Below, piece after piece: positions 16,981-27,163 of a DNA stretch of 64,000 nt. The stretch spans positions 1,426,001 through 1,490,000 of the forward strand of contig NZ_CP087134.1 of NCBI RefSeq assembly GCF_020911925.1. Direction: 5' to 3'. This DNA is from Flavobacterium cupriresistens (GTDB lineage Bacteria; Bacteroidota; Bacteroidia; Flavobacteriales; Flavobacteriaceae). Under the pieces are notes generated by a model. That model was not told where the DNA came from. It did not search any database and saw nothing but the letters and a program-made list of their open reading frames with translations. Position 1 is the stretch's first letter, and every line of letters starts with the position of its first letter. Position numbers and translations under genes: made by a program.

Positions 16981-17244
16981 CTGAACGAATTTTCCGAATT
17001 ATTAAAGATACATTAAAAAAGGAAAGTATTTTTAAAAAGATGTCTTTTAATGACTTGTAATTCAGGGTGTGGGAATAAAGAATTTACTATTGGTATAATT
17101 TATGACAATGCATTTATAATGAAAACTAATTTACGAATGGCGCTTGATTGGTTTTAAATTTCTAAATTTGTACCCAAGTTAAAGAACTAATTAGAAAATG
17201 TTCCCGGAGAATTATCAAAGGGATGAACTTTAAATGAAATTATT

Positions 17245-17562
17245 ATGGCATTAGCAATCACAGATGCTACTTTTGATGAAGTAGTTTTGAAATCAGATAA
17301 ACCGGTAATGGTAGATTTTTGGGCAGCATGGTGCGGTCCTTGTCGTATGGTTGGTCCAATCATTGACCAATTAAGTGACGAATACGCAGGAAAAGTAGTT
17401 GTTGGGAAAGTAGATGTAGATGCAAACCAGGAATTTGCTGCAAAATATGGTGTACGTAACATACCAACTGTTTTGGTTTTTCATAACGGTGAAGTAGTAG
17501 GGAAACAAGTAGGAGTTGCTCCGAAACAAACCTATGCAGATAGTTTAGACGCTTTGTTGTAA
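17245..17562 (+). CDS. trxA: Thioredoxin
   Basis: A 105-residue cytoplasmic thioredoxin with the redox site WCGPC (C30 and C33). It also has the buried Asp of MVDFWAAWC and the cis-proline loop RNIPTVLVF. It reduces disulfides in ribonucleotide reductase, peroxiredoxins and other partners. A TAAATTTG box at 17163-17170 could be a -7 element, although no clear -33 box sits at the expected distance. It is a single gene ended by the terminator at 17586-17616. Confidence 0.95.
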   Translation: MALAITDATFDEVVLKSDKPVMVDFWAAWCGPCRMVGPIIDQLSDEYAGKVVVGKVDVDANQEFAAKYGVRNIPTVLVFHNGEVVGKQVGVAPKQTYADSLDALL

Positions 17563-17585
17563 TCGTGAGATTATAATTTATACTC

Positions 17586-17616
17586 AAAGGTTTGGCGAAA
17601 GTCAAACCTTTTTTTA
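17586..17616 (+). terminator. Rho-independent terminator after trxA
   Basis: AAAGGTTTG-gcgaaagt-CAAACCTTT with a following T run. It overlaps the stop codon of the converging kinase gene by a few bases. Confidence 0.9.
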
Positions 17617-19692
17617 TTGAAATAGAATGGTGAAAGTTGTTCCGGAACCAAGGGCTGTCACCACTTCGATTTTGCAATTAATGGCATTTGCCAGATCCCG
17701 AATCAAATGCAATCCTAAACCATTTTTAATTCCGATTACTTCAGAATGATCGTATAAGGCCTTAAATTCTTCCCGAGTTCCGCCTGAACCATTGTCGGTT
17801 ATAGAAAGAAAATAGCTGTTGTTTTCTTGGCGGGCTTTCCAGATTATTACCCCGTCCGAAGTTTTATTAAGCGCCTGAATAGCATTTCCGGTAAGATTCC
17901 GAATAATTGTTTTGAGGTAATTTTCATCGGTTTCAAGGATGATATTTTCGGGATTTTCAAATACAAATGTTACATTTTCTACACTCGAAAAATGTTTCTG
18001 TGTTTCTTCGAATAAAAGCGCTACCGTAACCTTCTTTTGCAGCGGTTTAAAGTTTTCCATTTGTCCCTTACTCCACAATAATATATCCTCCATAGACGAT
18101 AATAAATTCTCGGCTCCGGTAATAATTTTGTTTTGCATACGCAAAGCTGTGGCTTCATCGAGTAGCTCCGGACTTTCTTTTTGTAGGTGTAAAAAGTGGA
18201 TTAAATTCGAAATCGGACTTCTTAAGTCATGATTTAGAATGCCAAAAAAGCGTGCTTTTATTTTATTGGCTTCGTCGAGTTCTTTGTTTAAAAGCTGCAG
18301 TTTCTGATTCGTTTTTTTGCGATTCCGACTTTGATTAAACAACAACAATCCAATAATGGCAACCAGACTAAGTCCACCAATTAAAAAGAGACGTTGTCTC
18401 TCCGACTCTTTAATCTGAATGTTTTTTATGGTGTTCTCAATCGAAAGATTCTTTATTTTCTGCCCTTTCGTTTTGTTTTGATAATGGGCTTCGGCGTTGG
18501 CAATACTTTGTTTGGCTGATTCCTGCAGCATTTCGTCATTGTATTTGCTGTAGATTTTATTGTATCGGTAGGCTTCTTTCCAATTCCCCAGAGCAGCATA
18601 ACTTTCAGAAAGTTTTTTATTGATGGTTACAAAGGACTCTTTGTCGTAAGTAAGGGCGCTTTTAGAAGCCAGGGTCAGCGTTTCGATTGCTTTTTTATAA
18701 TTGCCTTTTTCATACCATACTTTTCCCATTATGGTGTTGGCTTCCATGAGAATTTCATCATCATTTGATTTTTGACCGAATAAAACAGCTTTTTGAGCGT
18801 ATTTATAAGCGGTGTTTGACTGATGATTCCCGATGTAATATTCAGACATGCTTCGGTTGGCAAAACTTAAATTAAGAAATAAGGAATCGTTTACTGATGG
18901 GTAGGTATGGATTAAATTGTAGTATTTCTTAATGCTGTCAAGGTTATTTAATGCAACAAAAGATTGCATATAGTAGTTGCACGAGAAAGCGCTTATATAG
19001 GGAGAAGTTTTGATATAAGGTTTGGCATCGTTTAAGTATTCAATGGCTTTATGGTACTGTTTCATTTTTACATAAGCACTGGCAATCTGGCTATAGGAAA
19101 CCCCAATATTCTCGGTATTAGCGACGCTTTTTTCAAGAAGTTTTTTATAATTGATTGCTTTTAATTGATACTGAATAAAAGGCTCGTACTCCGAATAATT
19201 CAGATAATATTCTCCAAGACTTCCGTAGAGAACGGCCTTCATATAATTGCTTTTTGTGGTATCCAGCACTTTTTTAATGTAAAGAATCAGCTCTTTGTTT
19301 TTGGCTGTTTCATTAAGCGCATAATACGTATAATTGAGGCGCATTAAAGCCGATGTTTCGGTTTTAATTTGTTTGCTGCTTTTGGCATACTGTAACGCGA
19401 GTTCATAATTTGCTAAAGCTTTTTGATATTGATTGTTGCTGAATTCATAACTAATCCCCCGATAAAGGTAAAAGCGACCAAGATAAGCAGGATGGTTTTT
19501 GGCGAGATCAATTCCTTTCTCTGTAATCCATAACAATTTGGAATAATTTTCTGAATCTAAAGCAGTATCGGCATATTTTAGCCAGACTTTAAGTTTTTGT
19601 TCTGTAGACTTGTATGGGGTTAAATCGGGCTCTTGTTGCGGATAAGCAGCAATCGCAAATAAGAGAAAAAACAAAAAACCTATTTTTCTCAT
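17614..19692 (-). CDS. TPR-type sensor histidine kinase
   Basis: A 692-residue kinase. A signal sequence (MRKIGFLFFLLFAIAAYPQQ) leads to about seven tetratricopeptide repeats (residues about 30-400, periplasmic). One membrane helix follows (LFLIGGLSLVAIIGLLLF), with a coiled coil, then the H-box FFGILNHDLRSPISNL with H about 488. The HATPase domain has NLTGNAIQAL, DNGSGG and KNGLGLHLI. This is the common Bacteroidota design in which extracytoplasmic TPRs sense the signal. It overlaps the LytTR regulator by four bases, the kinase following the regulator, so they form one operon. Confidence 0.92.
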   Translation of the reverse strand: MRKIGFLFFLLFAIAAYPQQEPDLTPYKSTEQKLKVWLKYADTALDSENYSKLLWITEKGIDLAKNHPAYLGRFYLYRGISYEFSNNQYQKALANYELALQYAKSSKQIKTETSALMRLNYTYYALNETAKNKELILYIKKVLDTTKSNYMKAVLYGSLGEYYLNYSEYEPFIQYQLKAINYKKLLEKSVANTENIGVSYSQIASAYVKMKQYHKAIEYLNDAKPYIKTSPYISAFSCNYYMQSFVALNNLDSIKKYYNLIHTYPSVNDSLFLNLSFANRSMSEYYIGNHQSNTAYKYAQKAVLFGQKSNDDEILMEANTIMGKVWYEKGNYKKAIETLTLASKSALTYDKESFVTINKKLSESYAALGNWKEAYRYNKIYSKYNDEMLQESAKQSIANAEAHYQNKTKGQKIKNLSIENTIKNIQIKESERQRLFLIGGLSLVAIIGLLLFNQSRNRKKTNQKLQLLNKELDEANKIKARFFGILNHDLRSPISNLIHFLHLQKESPELLDEATALRMQNKIITGAENLLSSMEDILLWSKGQMENFKPLQKKVTVALLFEETQKHFSSVENVTFVFENPENIILETDENYLKTIIRNLTGNAIQALNKTSDGVIIWKARQENNSYFLSITDNGSGGTREEFKALYDHSEVIGIKNGLGLHLIRDLANAINCKIEVVTALGSGTTFTILFQ

Positions 19693-20396
19693 GAGAACAG
19701 ATTTAGATTTTCTTTGTAACTTCTTCCAACAGGAATAGCGATGTTGTTGTTTAGTACAATTTCGGTCGCATTTATTTTTTGAATAAATTGTTTCTGAACG
19801 GCAAAACTTCTATGGATTCGGATAAAAGACTGAAAATGATCTTCTTTTAATAAATTTCCGATACTCGATAAAACACAATGCCTCTTTTTGTTTGTGATCA
19901 GCAGTGTGTAATCTTTAAGAGCTTCGAGGTATAGAATTTCATGGAGTTTAACCTTGGTTTGTTCATGGCCTTCTTTGATATAAATGGTATCACCGCCAAT
20001 ACTTGCTTCAAAAAGCGAGGCTTTGAGTTTGATTTCCATAAACTCTTCGATACGATTTATCGTTTGTGTGAAACGTTCCTGTTTTAAAGGTTTTACGATG
20101 AAATCTAATGTTTCGATCTGAAAACTCTCTACGGCATGCTCGGGGTGTGCCGTTATAAAAATACAAACCGGAATAGCCAAGGCTTGTTTTCTAAAATCGA
20201 TTCCGTTTAAACCCGGCATATCGATGTCCAGAAATAAGATGTCAACTTTTTCTTTTTCTATAAAAGGAAGCGCTCTTTCTGCCGATTCAAAAACACCTAA
20301 AATATCCAGCACAGGGAACTTCTTTGCATAAGAAAGAACCGTTAGTCTGTCTATTTCGTCATCGTCGATAATAATGCAGGTGTATTTTTTTATCAT
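19689..20396 (-). CDS. LytTR-type response regulator
   Basis: A 235-residue regulator. The receiver domain (about 5-120) has acidic pocket DDDEID and phospho-acceptor Asp in LFLDIDMPGLNG, with the Lys in IVKPLKQ. The LytTR DNA-binding domain follows (about 140-235): IYIKEGHEQTKVKLHEILYLEALKDY is preserved in outline, then FIRIHRSFAVQ and INATEIVLNN. It is the partner of the TPR kinase, with which it shares a 4-base overlap. The target genes are not evident; the next gene is divergent. Confidence 0.93.
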   Translation of the reverse strand: MIKKYTCIIIDDDEIDRLTVLSYAKKFPVLDILGVFESAERALPFIEKEKVDILFLDIDMPGLNGIDFRKQALAIPVCIFITAHPEHAVESFQIETLDFIVKPLKQERFTQTINRIEEFMEIKLKASLFEASIGGDTIYIKEGHEQTKVKLHEILYLEALKDYTLLITNKKRHCVLSSIGNLLKEDHFQSFIRIHRSFAVQKQFIQKINATEIVLNNNIAIPVGRSYKENLNLFS

Positions 20397-20626
20397 AAAA
20401 CAGAATTTAGTAAATGCAAAAAACGATAAGAATAACTAAAAAACAGTCGTCTGTCTATTTAAAATGTTGTTCGTCTATTAGCTGTTTTTGTGTCGGTTTT
20501 AATCGTGCAAATTTGTTTTGGAATTAATTCATTAGAAAAAGGAACTGTCGTTTGTCCCGTTTTGACTTTTACAAAATTAAGGCTATTGAATTAAATAAGA
20601 GCTATTTACTAAGATTTAAAACTAAA

Positions 20627-21004
20627 ATGACTATGAAAACTATAAAAATATTTTTCACCGTTTTATTGGCTGCTCTCTTTAGTGTCTCCTGCAGCAGCGA
20701 CAATAATAAAGAGACTGTCACAAATTATGAAGTGGAGAACCCGTTAAACTCAGTTGTTGCTCAAGTCGGATTAAAGAGATACGATTATATGAATAACCCA
20801 TCAGAAGAGTTGGGATTGGTTTTTACTCCTACTGTAAAAGGAAACATCAAAGCAATTACGGTAAAATTGCCTGGCGCAAGTCCGGGGCTGCGGGTAACGA
20901 TTTGGGATTTTGATTCAGAATATTTTAGAATGCAAGGACGTCTATTAAGGAAGTCGTTGGCCTATTGGTGTTGTTTTTATTTGAAAAAGACATCACAAGT
21001 TTGA
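20627..21004 (+). CDS. Truncated lipoprotein, N-terminal part of a DUF4082-like domain
   Basis: Starting at ATG 20627 (or 20633), it begins with a lipoprotein signal (IKIFFTVLLAALFSVSCSSD). The frame is open further upstream to a TTG at 20552, but those 25 residues look like leader read as protein. After EELGLVFTPTVKGNIKAITVKLPG and LRVTIWDFD the sequence loses its domain character (SEYFRMQGRLLRKSLAYWCC). Another frame over the last 60 bases reads LLVLFLFEKDITSLIINN. I infer a deletion or frameshift that leaves about half of a domain. It may be a decaying gene. Confidence 0.5.
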   Translation: MTMKTIKIFFTVLLAALFSVSCSSDNNKETVTNYEVENPLNSVVAQVGLKRYDYMNNPSEELGLVFTPTVKGNIKAITVKLPGASPGLRVTIWDFDSEYFRMQGRLLRKSLAYWCCFYLKKTSQV

Positions 21005-21031
21005 TTATTAATAATTTAAAAAACAGAAAAA

Positions 21032-21628
21032 ATGAAAAAGAATTTTTTAATGCTGGGAATTATGATCTTAACCATGTTGTCTTCTTGTTCTAAACCAGAT
21101 GACGGATCGGATGGAGCAGATGGAAAGGATGGAACTAACGGAACCAATGGTACCAACGGAGCAACCGGTTCTGCAAATGTTATTTATAGCGATTGGAAGA
21201 CCTCTCCTTATGTAAGCCGTGATACAACGGTTGACGGAACTTGTTTGAGAGTAAGACATTTAAATGTACCGGAGCTTAGTGCTGACATTTTAAAAAGTGG
21301 TGTAATCCTGACGTATTTTCGTATTGGTTCTCTTGGTCCTTACAATCTTCCCTATATCAGTGATGCAGGAGGAGCTACCAATCAAATAAGTTCTATTTAC
21401 AATTTAAACAAGATCTTGATATACAGACATACGTTTGATTCTTGTCGATTTACAGCAGCCGTAGCAGAGGCTTTTCCGGGGCAGCCTGTAATGTTAACTT
21501 TGCCTCAGAGTTTAGAATATCGTTATATTATTATTCCGGGAGGCGTAAAAGCAGCAAAGAAAGTACTGCCGGATTATTCAAAAATGTCCTATTCGGAAGT
21601 GTGTGAATCTTTGAATATTAAGGAATAA
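21032..21628 (+). CDS. Lipoprotein with a collagen-like Gly-x-x segment
   Basis: A 198-residue lipoprotein with lipobox MILTMLSSC. A short collagen-like stretch follows, made of about eight Gly-x-x triplets in GSDGADGKDGTNGTNGTNG. A beta-rich domain of unknown family begins at NVIYSDWKTSPYV. Similar Bacteroidota lipoproteins use the Gly-x-x stalk to lift a domain off the outer membrane; that is inference. It follows the truncated lipoprotein by 27 bp and is probably co-transcribed with it. Confidence 0.75.
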   Translation: MKKNFLMLGIMILTMLSSCSKPDDGSDGADGKDGTNGTNGTNGATGSANVIYSDWKTSPYVSRDTTVDGTCLRVRHLNVPELSADILKSGVILTYFRIGSLGPYNLPYISDAGGATNQISSIYNLNKILIYRHTFDSCRFTAAVAEAFPGQPVMLTLPQSLEYRYIIIPGGVKAAKKVLPDYSKMSYSEVCESLNIKE

Positions 21629-21783
21629 TTTAATTCCAATAAGAAATTAAGTTTACCAATAGGTTGTTGTTATATTTTAACAGCAACCTATTTCTATTTG
21701 ATTAAATCGAATAAAAAGTCAGGATCTATAGTAAAAGCTAAGGAAGTCTTCTTTAATTTTAGCAAATCTTAATATCCTTAAAA

Positions 21784-24360
21784 ATGAAAATTTTCTACAG
21801 CTTTCTTCTCTGTTTTACAATCGCAGCAATTGGGTGCTCACAAACGAAACAAAAAGGAACTCTTATTTTAGACAACGGTGTCTCGGAGCAATTGGCCCGT
21901 TTTCGGAAACAACAAATTTCAGAGGTGTCTTACGGATTGTCATTTGAGATTCCAAATCAAAAAGAGCAGGATATCAACTCCAATCTGGTTTTGAATCTTA
22001 CCTTATCTACTTTAAAAGAGCCTTTGTATTTAGATTTTAAAGAGAAAGCGCAGAACCTAAAAACAATCGAAATAAACGGAAAAAGCAGTGTCATTTTGCA
22101 GGAGAAAGGGCATGTCGTTATTCCGACTGAAAATTTAATTTTAGGTAAAAATACAGTTGTAATTTCCTTTATTGCCGGGAATTTATCCTTAAACCGCAAC
22201 GATGATTTTCTGTATACTTTATTAGTTCCGGATCGAGCGAGTACCTTATTTCCGTGTTTTGATCAGCCTGATCTTAAAGCAACGTATAAATTGAGTCTTA
22301 CCGTTCCAAAAGAATGGTCAGTTTTGGCAGGTGGTTTTGTAAAGGACAAACAAGAACAAGGTGATTTTGTGAAATATACTTTTGGGGAATCGGATAAGAT
22401 GAGTACCTACTTGTTTTCATTTGTTGCCGGAAAATTTAAAAGCGTTACTCAAAAACCGGGCAATAGGCAGATGACGATGTTGTATCGGGAAAACAATCCC
22501 GAAAAACTGCAAACCAGTACCGATACTATTTTTAAATTGCACCAACAATCGTTGGATTTCTTAGAAAAATATACGAATTGTAAATTTCCATTTCAAAAGC
22601 TGGATTACGCTTCGATTCCTGTTTTTCAATATGGCGGCATGGAGCATGTTGGCGCCATTCAATACAAAGAATCGACTTTGTTTTTGGATAATACAGCAAC
22701 CGATAGCGAGAAACTGGACCGTGCCAAATTAATCGCTCACGAAACATCGCACATGTGGTTTGGAGATTTGGTGACGATGAAATGGTTCAATGATGTCTGG
22801 ATGAAAGAGGTATTTGCAAATTTTATGGCAGATAAAATTATGAATCCGATTTTTCCGAAGGTCAATCACAATCTGCAGTTTTTTACAGCTCACTATGCTA
22901 GTGCTTACGCCGAAGATCGATCATTAGGAACACATCCGATAAGGCAAAACTTAGCAAATCTAAAAGATGCAGGTTCTCTTTATGGAAGTATTATTTACAA
23001 CAAAGCACCTATAATGATGCGTCAATTAGAGGCTTCGATGGGGAAAGTAGCTTTTCAGAAAGGAATTGAAAAATACATTAAAAAATACGCCAATGATAAT
23101 GCGGATTGGAATAATCTGGTTGAAATTCTAGATGCAGAAACACCACTCGATATGCAAAAATGGAGTACGGTATGGGTGAATAAATCAGGAAGACCCTTAT
23201 TGAAAGACAAAATAGAATACGATGCCCAAAACCGAATCTCGAAGTTTGAAATTTTACAAGAGGCAGAAGATAAATCGGCAAATGTATGGCCTCAGATTTT
23301 TGAAATTGGTTTGGTTTATGCCGATAAGGTACAAGTGGTAAGTGTTAATCTAAAAGGTAAAAGCCTTCTTTTAAAAGAGTTAACCGGACTCCCAAAACCG
23401 ATTAGTGTGGTTTACAATTACAACGGTTTTGGATATGGTGTTTTTCCGCTTGACGGGAAGAATCTGGAAGCTGTTTTGACTTTAAAAGATGAGGTTGCAA
23501 GAGCTTCAACCTATAGCAATATGTATGAAAATACCTTGACAGGAAATGCTTTACCCGTTAAAGCGTTTGATTGTTTTGTGAAAGGAATTCAAAGCGAACA
23601 AAATGAATTGGTTCTAAAAATAATCGCCAATCAGACCAGTTCGGTTTTTTGGAAATTCCTTACCGAAAAACAACAAAACGCAAAGCAAAAACAATTGGAA
23701 GATATCGTTTACGAACGTTTGCAGGCTAATTTACCGGGAAATATCAAAAAGACGTTGTTTAATTTGTTTAGTTCAATTGCCTATTCAGATTCAGGGAAAG
23801 AAAAGTTATATAAGATCTGGACTAAAGAAACGGTTGTTTCAGGTTTGAAATTAAACGAAGACGATTATACCAATATCGCTATGAATTTGGCTATATTTAA
23901 ACATGAAAAAGCCGTTGAGATTTTAGAGAAAACCAGAACAACAATTTCAAATCCGGACAAGCAAAAACGTTTTGAGTTTCTACTTCCCTCTTTATCTGAA
24001 GAAGAATCCGTTCGAAATGTTTTTGTGGAGTCTTTAAAAGACGATAAAAACAGAGAGAAAGAATCGTGGGTTTCTGTTGGCTTGGCTAATATACATCATC
24101 CGTTACGTCAGGAAAGTGCGCAAAAGTATATTAGATTTTCATTAGATTTGACAGACGAAATTCAACGTACAGGAGATATTTTCTTTCCAAAGGACTGGTT
24201 GAATAATACCATTGGTAAATATTCTTCAAAGTATGCTTTTGACGAAGTACAGCGATTTTTAAAAGAGAATCCGGAGTTTAGTCCAATTCTTAAAAGAAAA
24301 GTATTGCAGGCAACAGACGGTTTATATCGTGCTCAAAAAATTAAAAAAGAAACCGAATGA
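21784..24360 (+). CDS. M1-family zinc aminopeptidase, exported
   Basis: An 858-residue metallopeptidase with a signal/lipoprotein-like N terminus (FLLCFTIAAIGCSQT). The exopeptidase motif is YGGMEHVGAIQ. The zinc site is HETSH (319-323) with the third ligand E342, and it lies in the M1 consensus HExxH-x18-E. The C-terminal 400 residues form the helical ERAP1-like region of large aminopeptidases. It would remove N-terminal residues from peptides in the periplasm or at the cell surface. Its stop overlaps the following DUF58 gene by four bases. Confidence 0.92.
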   Translation: MKIFYSFLLCFTIAAIGCSQTKQKGTLILDNGVSEQLARFRKQQISEVSYGLSFEIPNQKEQDINSNLVLNLTLSTLKEPLYLDFKEKAQNLKTIEINGKSSVILQEKGHVVIPTENLILGKNTVVISFIAGNLSLNRNDDFLYTLLVPDRASTLFPCFDQPDLKATYKLSLTVPKEWSVLAGGFVKDKQEQGDFVKYTFGESDKMSTYLFSFVAGKFKSVTQKPGNRQMTMLYRENNPEKLQTSTDTIFKLHQQSLDFLEKYTNCKFPFQKLDYASIPVFQYGGMEHVGAIQYKESTLFLDNTATDSEKLDRAKLIAHETSHMWFGDLVTMKWFNDVWMKEVFANFMADKIMNPIFPKVNHNLQFFTAHYASAYAEDRSLGTHPIRQNLANLKDAGSLYGSIIYNKAPIMMRQLEASMGKVAFQKGIEKYIKKYANDNADWNNLVEILDAETPLDMQKWSTVWVNKSGRPLLKDKIEYDAQNRISKFEILQEAEDKSANVWPQIFEIGLVYADKVQVVSVNLKGKSLLLKELTGLPKPISVVYNYNGFGYGVFPLDGKNLEAVLTLKDEVARASTYSNMYENTLTGNALPVKAFDCFVKGIQSEQNELVLKIIANQTSSVFWKFLTEKQQNAKQKQLEDIVYERLQANLPGNIKKTLFNLFSSIAYSDSGKEKLYKIWTKETVVSGLKLNEDDYTNIAMNLAIFKHEKAVEILEKTRTTISNPDKQKRFEFLLPSLSEEESVRNVFVESLKDDKNREKESWVSVGLANIHHPLRQESAQKYIRFSLDLTDEIQRTGDIFFPKDWLNNTIGKYSSKYAFDEVQRFLKENPEFSPILKRKVLQATDGLYRAQKIKKETE

Positions 24361-25283
24361 AAATCGAATCAGAAATAGAGAAAGTTTCAAGTTTTCAGCA
24401 TCTCGAAATGCTGGCCAATCAGGTGGTAGAAGGTTTTATATCCGGAATGCATAAAAGTCCGTTTCATGGATTTTCGGCTGAATTTGCCGAACATAAGGTG
24501 TATAATGCGGGAGAAAGTACCAAACACATCGATTGGAAATTATTTGCCAAAACAGACCGTTTGTATACCAAACGTTTTGAAGAAGAAACCAATTTGCGTT
24601 GTCATATTATTGTCGATAATTCGTCGTCGATGCATTATCCGGAACTAAAATCAAATCAGCCTTTTTATGAAAAGAAGATTGGTTTTTCGGTTTTGGCCTC
24701 AGCAGTTTTGATGAACATCCTTAAGAAACAGCGTGATGCCGTTGGTTTGAGTGTTTTCTCCGATACCTATGAATATTACGCTCCCGAAAAAGGAAGTGAC
24801 CGCCATCATAGAATGCTGCTCAACAAATTAGAGCAATTGTTAGAGCAACCAAAAATCAAAAAAAGCACCGATACGATTACTTATTTACATCAGATCGCTG
24901 AAAAAATACATCGCCGCTCGATGATTATCCTGTTTACAGATATGTTGCAGACAGAAGAAGATGAAAAACTGTTTAATGCACTGCAGCATTTGAAGCACAA
25001 TAAACACAAAGTGGTTTTGTTTCATGTGATCGATGATAAAACAGAGCTTAAATTTGACTTTGACAATACCCCTCGCAAGTTTATAGATGTAGAGACAGGG
25101 GAAGAAGTGTCAATTTTTGCAGATAATGTAAAAGAAGAATATGAAAAAAGGGCAGAGGAGTACTTTAAAAAATTGTCATTGACCTGTGCAAAGAACCAAA
25201 TTAAGTACGTTCCGGTAAATGTTGGCGATAATTTTGAAAAAATACTCACGACATATTTAGTTGAAAAACAAAACTTTGGCTAA
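24357..25283 (+). CDS. DUF58-domain protein, vWA-like
   Basis: A 308-residue protein with the DUF58 signature: GFISGMHKSPFHGFSAEFAEH, then STKHIDWKLFAKTDRLYTKR (the HIDWKxxART-type motif). A vWA-like part has IIVDNSSSMHYP, a DxSxS MIDAS-like start. DUF58 proteins often accompany MoxR ATPases, but no moxR gene is in this window. The frame overlaps the M1 peptidase stop by four bases, so translation is coupled. That pairing with a secreted peptidase is unusual and its meaning is unknown. Confidence 0.85.
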   Translation: MKIESEIEKVSSFQHLEMLANQVVEGFISGMHKSPFHGFSAEFAEHKVYNAGESTKHIDWKLFAKTDRLYTKRFEEETNLRCHIIVDNSSSMHYPELKSNQPFYEKKIGFSVLASAVLMNILKKQRDAVGLSVFSDTYEYYAPEKGSDRHHRMLLNKLEQLLEQPKIKKSTDTITYLHQIAEKIHRRSMIILFTDMLQTEEDEKLFNALQHLKHNKHKVVLFHVIDDKTELKFDFDNTPRKFIDVETGEEVSIFADNVKEEYEKRAEEYFKKLSLTCAKNQIKYVPVNVGDNFEKILTTYLVEKQNFG

Positions 25284-25321
25284 TATTTTGAAAATTTATT
25301 TTATTTTTTTTACAAAAACGC

Positions 25322-25351
25322 TTGCAGAAACGAAATTCTATACTATCTTTG
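25322..25351 (+). promoter_or_regulatory. Bacteroidota-type promoter of tRNA-Asp copy 1
   Basis: TTG (25322-25324), 19 bp spacer, TATCTTTG (25344-25351), matching the TTTG-N19-TAnnTTTG pattern. It lies 19 bp before the tRNA. Confidence 0.75.
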
Positions 25352-25369
25352 CAACCGCAATAACGCAGA

Positions 25370-25443
25370 GGTTTGGTAGTTCAGTTGGTTAGAATACATG
25401 CCTGTCACGCATGGGGTCGCGGGTTCGAGTCCCGTCCAGACCG
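25370..25443 (+). tRNA. tRNA-Asp (GTC), copy 1
   Basis: A 74-base cloverleaf: acceptor GGTTTGG with CCAGACC, D-loop AGTTCAGTTGGTTAGAAT, anticodon loop CTGTCAC (GUC), T-arm GGGTTCGAGTCCC, discriminator G. The 3' CCA is not encoded. It is identical to the copy at 27214-27287. Confidence 0.97.
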
Positions 25444-25454
25444 CAATATTGGGG

Positions 25455-25484
25455 AAAGCCTTTCTTAACGGAAAGGCTTTTTTG
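25455..25484 (+). terminator. Terminator after tRNA-Asp copy 1
   Basis: AAAGCCTTTC-ttaac-GGAAAGGCTTTTTT. The same sequence follows the second tRNA-Asp. A second hairpin, GAAAAGCTTTCCAC/GTGGATGGCTTTTTT, lies at about 25564-25597. Confidence 0.9.
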
Positions 25485-25599
25485 CCCAAATACGGTATCT
25501 AAGATTAGTTGTGTTGTTTTGCTACGAATTTGTAACTCGTAGCTGGTTTAGTAGTTAGACCAATGAAAAGCTTTCCACTTTTGTGGATGGCTTTTTTGA

Positions 25600-27015
25600 T
25601 TTATACCAATTGGTGTTTTTGTAAATTCCAATCTTTTGAAATCCCAAATTCCAAATTGTGTCGAAATTTTGACCGCTAGGTTCGCAAAGATTTCGTAAGG
25701 TTCGCAAAGTTTAATTGTAGCGATATGAGTCCTTTTAATTTTATGACTAATTTTTTGCACGCAGATTTAGTTTATCTAAAAAAGACACACGCACGGTTTG
25801 TCCTTTCGACGAAGGAGAAATTTCCGCAAGAAACTCCGTAAAAACAAGCTCAGCAAACGCAGATTTATTCCTTTGAAGTTTCTATTGCGTAATTTGGATT
25901 AAATGAATTTATATCACTTATATGGTGAAGAGAATAATTTGTTTTATAAATTCCAATATTTTAAAATTCCAAATTCCAAAATTGTGTCGAAATTTTAACC
26001 GCTAGGTTCGTAAAGTTTAATTGTAGCAATATGAATCCTTTTAATTTTATGACTAATTTTTGCACGCAGATTTAGTTTATCTAAAGAACACACACACGGT
26101 TTGTCCTTTCGACGAAGGAGAAATCTCCGCAAGAAACTCCGTAAAAACAAGCTCAGCAAACGCAGATTTATTCCTTTGAAGTTTCTATTGCGTAATTTGG
26201 GTTAAATGAACTTACATCACTTATATGGTGAAGAGAATTATTTGCTTCTATAAATTCCAATCTTTTGAAATCCCAAATTCCAAAATTGTGTCGAAATTTT
26301 AACCGCTAGGTTCGCAAAGTTTAATTGTAGCAATATGAATCCTTTTAATTTTATGACTAATTTTTTGCACACAGATTTAGTTTATCTAAAAAAGACACAC
26401 ACACGGTTTGTCCTTTCGACGAAGGAGAAATCTCCGCAAGAAACTCCGTAAAAACAAGCTCAGCAAACGCAGATTTATTCCTTTCAAGTTTCTATTGCGT
26501 AATTTGGGTTAAATGAACTTACATCACTTATATGGTGAAGAGAATTATTTGTTTTAGAAATTCCAATCTTTTAAAATTCCAAAACCCAAAATTGTGTCGA
26601 AATTTTAACCGCTAGGTTCGCAAAGATTACGCTAGGTTCGCAAAGTTTAATTGTAGTAATATGAATCCTTTTAATTTTATGACTAATTTTTTGCACGCAG
26701 ATTTAGTTTATCTAAAAAAGACACACACACGGTTTGTCCTTTCGACGAAGGAGAAATCTCCGTAAGAAACTCCGTAAAAACAAGCTCAGCAAACGCAGAT
26801 TTATTCCTTTCAAGTTTCTATTGCGTAATTTGGATTAAATGAACTTATATCACTTATATGGTGAAAAGAATTATTTGTTTTATAAATTCCAATCTTTTAA
26901 AATTCCAAAACCCAAAATTGTGCGGAAATCTTAACCGCCAGTTCCGCAAAGATTGCGCAAAGCACGCAAAGAAGAAAATTTTCAAATGAATTTACATCAC
27001 TTATATGGTGAAAAA
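25600..27015. repeat. Tandem array of four ~300-320 bp non-coding units plus a partial fifth
   Basis: The marker TCCTTTCGACGAAGGAGAAA starts at 25801, 26104, 26411 and 26737, giving periods of 303, 307 and 326 bp. Each unit contains, in order, AATTCCAATCTTTT, GTGTCGAAATTTT, GCTAGGTTCGCAAAG, CACGCAGATTTAG, the CGACGAAGGAG marker, GCTCAGCAAACGCAGATTT, and an ATCACTTATATGGTGAA end. A shortened fifth unit runs from about 26879 to 27015. Units differ by small substitutions and indels. No reading frame is conserved. The array fills the space between two identical tRNA-Asp genes. Confidence 0.9.
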
Positions 27016-27163
27016 AAACATTTGCGGCATAAAAAAGAAGACTTTTCATCCCCAAAATTGGAATTTGGAATTTTAAAAGATTAGAATTTTAATTTCAACG
27101 AATCTAATTATCAGGGTGTTCGAAAAATTAACATTTTTATTTGTTTAAAAAACGTGAAAAAGC

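Noticed and set aside
20552..20626. TTG start of the truncated lipoprotein
   Set aside because: The added 25 residues precede a normal lipoprotein signal peptide and would block its recognition.
25600..27015. CRISPR array or satellite with coding units
   Set aside because: Units are over 300 bp and diverged along their length, with no short direct repeats separated by unique spacers, no cas genes and no conserved frame.
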